DNA of 64,000 bases from CALNZV01 sp942491115 (GTDB lineage Bacteria > Desulfobacterota > Desulfobacteria > Desulfobacterales > UBA5852): NCBI GenBank assembly GCA_942491115.1, contig CALNZV010000001.1:1-64000 (forward strand), written 5' to 3'. Both the position numbers and the translations under genes were made by a program. The notes beneath the pieces are model-generated. The model was not told the DNA's origin and made no database searches. It was given only the letters and a program-made list of their open reading frames with translations. Shown here one piece after another: positions 60,566 to 64,000 of the stretch (positions are counted from its first letter, which is position 1; every line of letters begins with the position of its first letter).

Positions 60566-61853
60566 TCTACTGAATAGCAGCCGACCACCGGTTTTCTGCC
60601 CGGGATGCGCCCACGAGCGGGTGGTCCATGCCCTGGATCAGGTCCTGACCGGGATGGGCATCGCCGGCGAAGACGTTGTCATCGTGACGGACATTGGATG
60701 TTCCGGTCTTTTCGACACCTTCTTTAACACCCACGCCTTTCACGGTCTTCACGGCCGGGCGCTCACCTATGGGACCGGGATCAAGATGGCGCGGCCCGAG
60801 CTCACGGTCATCGTCACCATGGGAGACGGCGGGCTCGGGATCGGCGGCGCCCATGTGTTGAGCACCTGCCGCCGCAACATCGATCTGACCCTTCTGGTGC
60901 TCAACAACTTCAACTACGGGATGACCGGGGGCCAGTGCTCGTCGACCACCCCCCAGGAGGCCCAGGTGGGATCGGGGTTTCTAAATCGGCTGGAGAAGCC
61001 CGTCGACATCTGTCAGGTGGCGGCTGCCGCTGGTGCCCCCATGGCTAACCGTGTGTCGACCTACGATCCGAACCTTACCCAATCCCTCGAATCGGCCATC
61101 CGCTTCGAGGGTTTTTCGGTGGTCGACATCTGGGGCATCTGCCCGGGCCGCTACACACGCAGGAACAAGCTGACCCCCAAGGCGATCGCGTCGAAGCTCG
61201 AAGGGTTTTCCTCCCTGGACGCCATGACCGCGGCCAACGCAAGGACCGAATACGGAAAGGCTTACCGCGCGGAGGCTTCACGGCTCAAAGCGATCCCCTC
61301 CCCTGCCTCCATTGCGGCGCGTTTCACTGCTCCCGCCCAAGAGCGCCAAGAGGTCGTGCTGTTGGGTAGCGCCGGACAGCGGATCATCACGGCAGGCGAA
61401 CTCTTTTGCCTTTCCGGCGCCGCCGCGGGCCTTCATGCGACCCAGAAGAACGACTACCCAATCACCGTCATGCGCGGCCATTCGATCAGCGAGTTGATTC
61501 TTTCAGAGCGTCCGGTTGGCTACACCGGCATCGAGCGAGCGAGCGCTGTCCTCGCCCTTGCCGCCGAGGGCGTGGCCAAACGCCAGGCGCTCTTCGGTCG
61601 CCTCGATGGAAGCTGTCGGGTCGTCAAGGCTGCCGGGGTCGAAATCCCGACGACCGCCGCCGATGTGGTCGAGATCGACTTCAAGGCCAAAAAGATCAAA
61701 TCCCAGGACTGGGCTTTAGCGGCACTGACGGCTCTGGCCCGAACGAACCACGGTATCTCCGTCGAGATGCTGACGGCCGCGGTCGAGCACCGATTCAAAG
61801 GCGCCGTCAAGGAACAGGTGCTCGCGGTGGTCAACCGCATGGTAGCGGACTGA
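60558..61853 (+). CDS. 2-oxoacid:ferredoxin oxidoreductase, fused beta-gamma subunit
   Basis: 431 residues. Residues 1-250 are the thiamine-diphosphate subunit: FCPGCAHERV, VTDIGCSG, MGDGGLGIGGAHVL and NNFNYGMTGGQ (TPP/Mg motif). Residues about 265-431 are a gamma-type domain (EVVLLGSAGQRIITAGELFCLSGAAAG). No ferredoxin domain is present, so electrons must leave through a separate ferredoxin. Fusion of beta and gamma, which are usually separate, fits a two-gene complex with the upstream alpha subunit. Confidence 0.88.
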   Translation: MDSLLNSSRPPVFCPGCAHERVVHALDQVLTGMGIAGEDVVIVTDIGCSGLFDTFFNTHAFHGLHGRALTYGTGIKMARPELTVIVTMGDGGLGIGGAHVLSTCRRNIDLTLLVLNNFNYGMTGGQCSSTTPQEAQVGSGFLNRLEKPVDICQVAAAAGAPMANRVSTYDPNLTQSLESAIRFEGFSVVDIWGICPGRYTRRNKLTPKAIASKLEGFSSLDAMTAANARTEYGKAYRAEASRLKAIPSPASIAARFTAPAQERQEVVLLGSAGQRIITAGELFCLSGAAAGLHATQKNDYPITVMRGHSISELILSERPVGYTGIERASAVLALAAEGVAKRQALFGRLDGSCRVVKAAGVEIPTTAADVVEIDFKAKKIKSQDWALAALTALARTNHGISVEMLTAAVEHRFKGAVKEQVLAVVNRMVAD

Positions 61854-61910
61854 CCGCATCGGGGTGAGTTCATTCCAATCGTCACATCTAAAAATGGACA
61901 GGAGGCTGCC

Positions 61911-63074
61911 TTGAATTTTGCACTCCCCAAAGATCTTGAAATGCTGAGGAAGGCCGTAAGGGAATTTGCCAACAAGAAGCTGGCCCCCCATGTGGACGCG
62001 TGGGACGAAGAGCACCACTTCCCCTATATGGAGGCCATGCGGCCAATGGGAGAGCTTGGGTTTTTCGGCACCGTGATCCCGGAGAAATACGACGGGGAGG
62101 ACATGGGGTGGCTTGCCGCCATGATCGTCACCGAGGAGATTGCCCGGGTGTCGAGCTCCCTCAGGGTGCAGGTCAACATGCAGACCCTGGGCTGCGCCTA
62201 CACCATCTACCGGTACGGCAGCGAAGCCCTGAGTGAAAAGTACGTGCCCACACTGGTGAGCGCGGACAGCGTGGGCGGCTTCGGCATCACCGAACCCGAC
62301 GCTGGATCGGACGTGATGGCCATGGCCTCGACCGCCGAAGACAAGGGTGACCATTGGTTGTTGAACGGCTCCAAGACCTGGATCTCCAACGCGTCGGTCG
62401 GCGATGTGATCGTCTATTACGCCTATACGGACAGATCAAAAGGGACCAAGGGACTTTCGGCCTTCGTGGTGGAGCTCAAGAACTTCAACGGGGTCAAAAC
62501 CACCAGCCTGGATAAGATGGGGTCCTACTCCTCCCCCACAGGCGAAATCTTCCTGTCCGACACACGGGTTCCCAAGGAGAACATTATAGGGGCGCCCGGC
62601 GACGGCGCCAAGATTCTCTTCGGCTCTCTCAACCAGACCCGGCTTTCGGCCGCGGCCGGCGCCGTCGGAGTGGCTCAGGCCTGCCTTGAAATTGTCCTCA
62701 AATACTGCAACGAACGAAAGCAGTTCGGCAAACCCATCGGCGAGTTCCAGATGAATCAGGACATGGTCGCCCAGATGGCCACGGAGATCGAAGCTTCCCG
62801 GCTCCTCGTCTACAAGGCGGCCTGGGTCAAAGATCAGGGAAACCTCAACAACGGACTCGACGTGGCCATGGCCAAACTCTTTGCCGGCGAGACTGCCGTC
62901 AAGTGCGCCAACTACGCCATGCGCATACTGGGGGCTTACGGCTACAGCACAGAGTACCCGGTGGCGCGCTTCTATCGGGACGCCCCCACTTACACCATGG
63001 TGGAAGGCTCGTCCAACATATGCAAGTGGATCATCGCCCTGGATCAACTGGGAATCCGCAAGGCCAACCGATAA
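61911..63074 (+). CDS. Acyl-CoA dehydrogenase, glutaryl-CoA-dehydrogenase-like
   Basis: 387-residue FAD enzyme. GGFGITEPDAGSDVM (FAD/substrate), TWISNASVGDV, ERKQFGKPIGEFQ, and YTMVEGSSNICKW with the catalytic Glu position. It resembles non-decarboxylating glutaryl-CoA or cyclic acyl-CoA dehydrogenases of sulfate reducers; the substrate is not proved by sequence. TTG start at 61911 with GGACAGGAGG six bases upstream. Follows the oxidoreductase with a 57-bp gap, likely one operon that converts a 2-oxoacid to acyl-CoA and then oxidises it. Confidence 0.9.
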   Translation: MNFALPKDLEMLRKAVREFANKKLAPHVDAWDEEHHFPYMEAMRPMGELGFFGTVIPEKYDGEDMGWLAAMIVTEEIARVSSSLRVQVNMQTLGCAYTIYRYGSEALSEKYVPTLVSADSVGGFGITEPDAGSDVMAMASTAEDKGDHWLLNGSKTWISNASVGDVIVYYAYTDRSKGTKGLSAFVVELKNFNGVKTTSLDKMGSYSSPTGEIFLSDTRVPKENIIGAPGDGAKILFGSLNQTRLSAAAGAVGVAQACLEIVLKYCNERKQFGKPIGEFQMNQDMVAQMATEIEASRLLVYKAAWVKDQGNLNNGLDVAMAKLFAGETAVKCANYAMRILGAYGYSTEYPVARFYRDAPTYTMVEGSSNICKWIIALDQLGIRKANR

Positions 63075-63219
63075 TGCAGACGGGTTTTTGACCAGCCGAC
63101 GGCAAGGAGTCACCCATGATGGACGATTCGGCGGAGAAGACCCGACGGACGGCGGCGCTCTATTCCAAAGGTGTCTCCGGAGAAAAGCCTTTTGGCCTGG
63201 GGCGGGGCCTGAGGGAAAG

Positions 63220-63432
63220 ATGGAGGCCATCGATCTGTCTGAGCTGATGGCAGGCCAGCTGGCCGACGTGCTGGAATTTCTGCCCGACCTTGCCGGAAAG
63301 ATCCAAGAGGGCGGGCCGGCAGGGATCGCGCTGACATCGTCTGGTGAGCCTAGCTTTTGGGTGACGCATGATCCCAAATGGTTTATACCGGCAGAAAACC
63401 CGAATCGTGCCCGAATAGGACCGCCATCATGA
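63220..63432 (+). CDS. Small protein, 70 aa, coupled to xdhC-like gene
   Basis: MEAIDLSELMAGQLADVLEFLPDLAGKI and a C-terminal part with FWVTHDPKWFIP. Its TGA overlaps the next ATG (ATGA). I do not recognise it. Another frame from 63117 (after AAGGAGTCACCC, MMDDSAEKTRRTAALYS) reads up to its start, so a frameshift between the two could hide a longer gene. Confidence 0.4.
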   Translation: MEAIDLSELMAGQLADVLEFLPDLAGKIQEGGPAGIALTSSGEPSFWVTHDPKWFIPAENPNRARIGPPS

Positions 63433-64000
63433 AAACGATCACCGATACCATCTGCAACATCCTGAATGCGGGTCAGGAATTGGTTGTGGCCAAGATCGTC
63501 AGTCAACAGGGCTCGACGCCCCGGTCGGCAGGCAGTCAGATGGTGATCACCGGCGACGGCTATCATTCGGGCACCATTGGCGGCGGGCTGCTGGAAGCTC
63601 AAATCATTGAAAAAGGGAAGGCATTACTGATTTCCGGTAGCCGGCAGCGATTCGTTACCATCGATCTCAACTCCCAGGAAATCGCTGCCATGGGGATGAT
63701 CTGCGGCGGCGCCGTCGAGGTGTTCCTGGACCACATCGCGCCGACGCCCCAGAACATCTCGTTCTTTTCGCGTTGGCATCGCGTTTTGGACCATCGGGAG
63801 AATGGTTATCTGATCACCGTGATCGACACAGCCGGTGGCGAGGCCGGTGATTTAGGGCGCTGCTTGATCCGGGCAGATGGATCGATCGAGGGCACTCTGC
63901 CCCTGACACTTGAAGGGCGGGAGACGGTCCGCAGTGAAGCATTTAACGCGCCCTTCATCAAAACAATTCGAGTCGAAAACCGCACGATGATTGTCGAACC
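63429..64000 (+). CDS. XdhC/CoxI-family maturation factor (runs off window)
   Basis: At least 190 residues, open at the window end. IVSQQGSTPRSAGSQMVITGDG, TIGGGLLEAQII and MGMICGGAVEVFLD are the XdhC N-terminal domain, which handles and sulfurates Mo-cofactor for xanthine dehydrogenase/aldehyde oxidoreductase. Cys in MICGG is the expected conserved residue. With the MoeA-like protein it implies a molybdenum hydroxylase nearby, beyond the window. Confidence 0.88.
   Translation, partial: MKTITDTICNILNAGQELVVAKIVSQQGSTPRSAGSQMVITGDGYHSGTIGGGLLEAQIIEKGKALLISGSRQRFVTIDLNSQEIAAMGMICGGAVEVFLDHIAPTPQNISFFSRWHRVLDHRENGYLITVIDTAGGEAGDLGRCLIRADGSIEGTLPLTLEGRETVRSEAFNAPFIKTIRVENRTMIVE

Noticed and set aside
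1..64000. CRISPR arrays, tRNA or rRNA genes
   Set aside because: No regularly spaced short repeats, cloverleaf-like or rRNA sequences were noticed; dispersed repeats A, B and the MITE are too long and too far apart. A tRNAscan or CRISPR search was not possible here.

Overview
The window looks like an accessory region of a Desulfobacterota chromosome (Desulfosarcina/Desulfococcus-like; inferred from gene content, no marker gene present). Supporting this are probable selenoproteins, a ferredoxin-dependent 2-oxoacid oxidoreductase next to an acyl-CoA dehydrogenase of the glutaryl-CoA dehydrogenase type, an XdhC-type maturation factor and a PAS/histidine-kinase/receiver hybrid. No tRNA, rRNA or CRISPR array was recognised.

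Region by region. (1) 0-2.4 kb: a DUF1353 protein, then a REP-associated Y1 transposase bounded by a perfect 16-bp inverted repeat and abutting a broken IS4-type element. (2) 2.6-20.5 kb: an M36-like metallopeptidase, and on the opposite strand a two-gene Tc (ABC) toxin locus, a TcB-TcC fusion followed by a TcA, with an IS4-type element about 60 bp upstream. (3) 22-25 kb: a hybrid histidine kinase and two decayed genes (hemerythrin, alpha-E). (4) 25.3-32 kb: a TIR gene translationally coupled to an nSTAND-type NTPase with membrane and pentapeptide-repeat regions, a dead alpha/beta hydrolase, and a second TIR gene; copies of a ~170-bp repeat sit upstream of both TIR genes. (5) 32-35.8 kb: a higA antitoxin split by a MITE, other repeats, a subtilisin-like protease and three tiny overlapping ORFs. 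(6) 35.9-43.1 kb: a redox-stress cluster (KefC-like antiporter, KefF-like reductase, peroxiredoxin with Sec, radical SAM protein, DsbA-like protein with Sec, HxlR regulator, TIGR04076 protein). A palindromic operator lies upstream of hxlR, with a near-identical copy at the far end of the cluster; an IS4-type insertion now separates regulator and operon. (7) 44-53.3 kb: a DsrE protein, an IS3 remnant, an AT-rich P-loop ATPase-TIR pair, a beta-trefoil (AbfB-like) protein with a glycine-zipper stretch, a MITE and a secreted hypothetical protein. (8) 53.5-64 kb: a catabolic region (nitrilase, fragments, two FCD/GntR regulators, a MoeA-like molybdopterin-binding protein, 2-oxoacid:ferredoxin oxidoreductase alpha and beta-gamma subunits, acyl-CoA dehydrogenase, XdhC running off the end).

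The most notable observations are two in-frame TGA codons placed exactly at redox-active cysteine positions of two proteins in one operon, three TIR-domain loci within about 23 kb including a two-gene ATPase-TIR unit, a TcB-TcC fusion with an unrecognised C-terminal domain, and a 275-bp MITE family with 8-bp target duplications that has interrupted a toxin-antitoxin gene.
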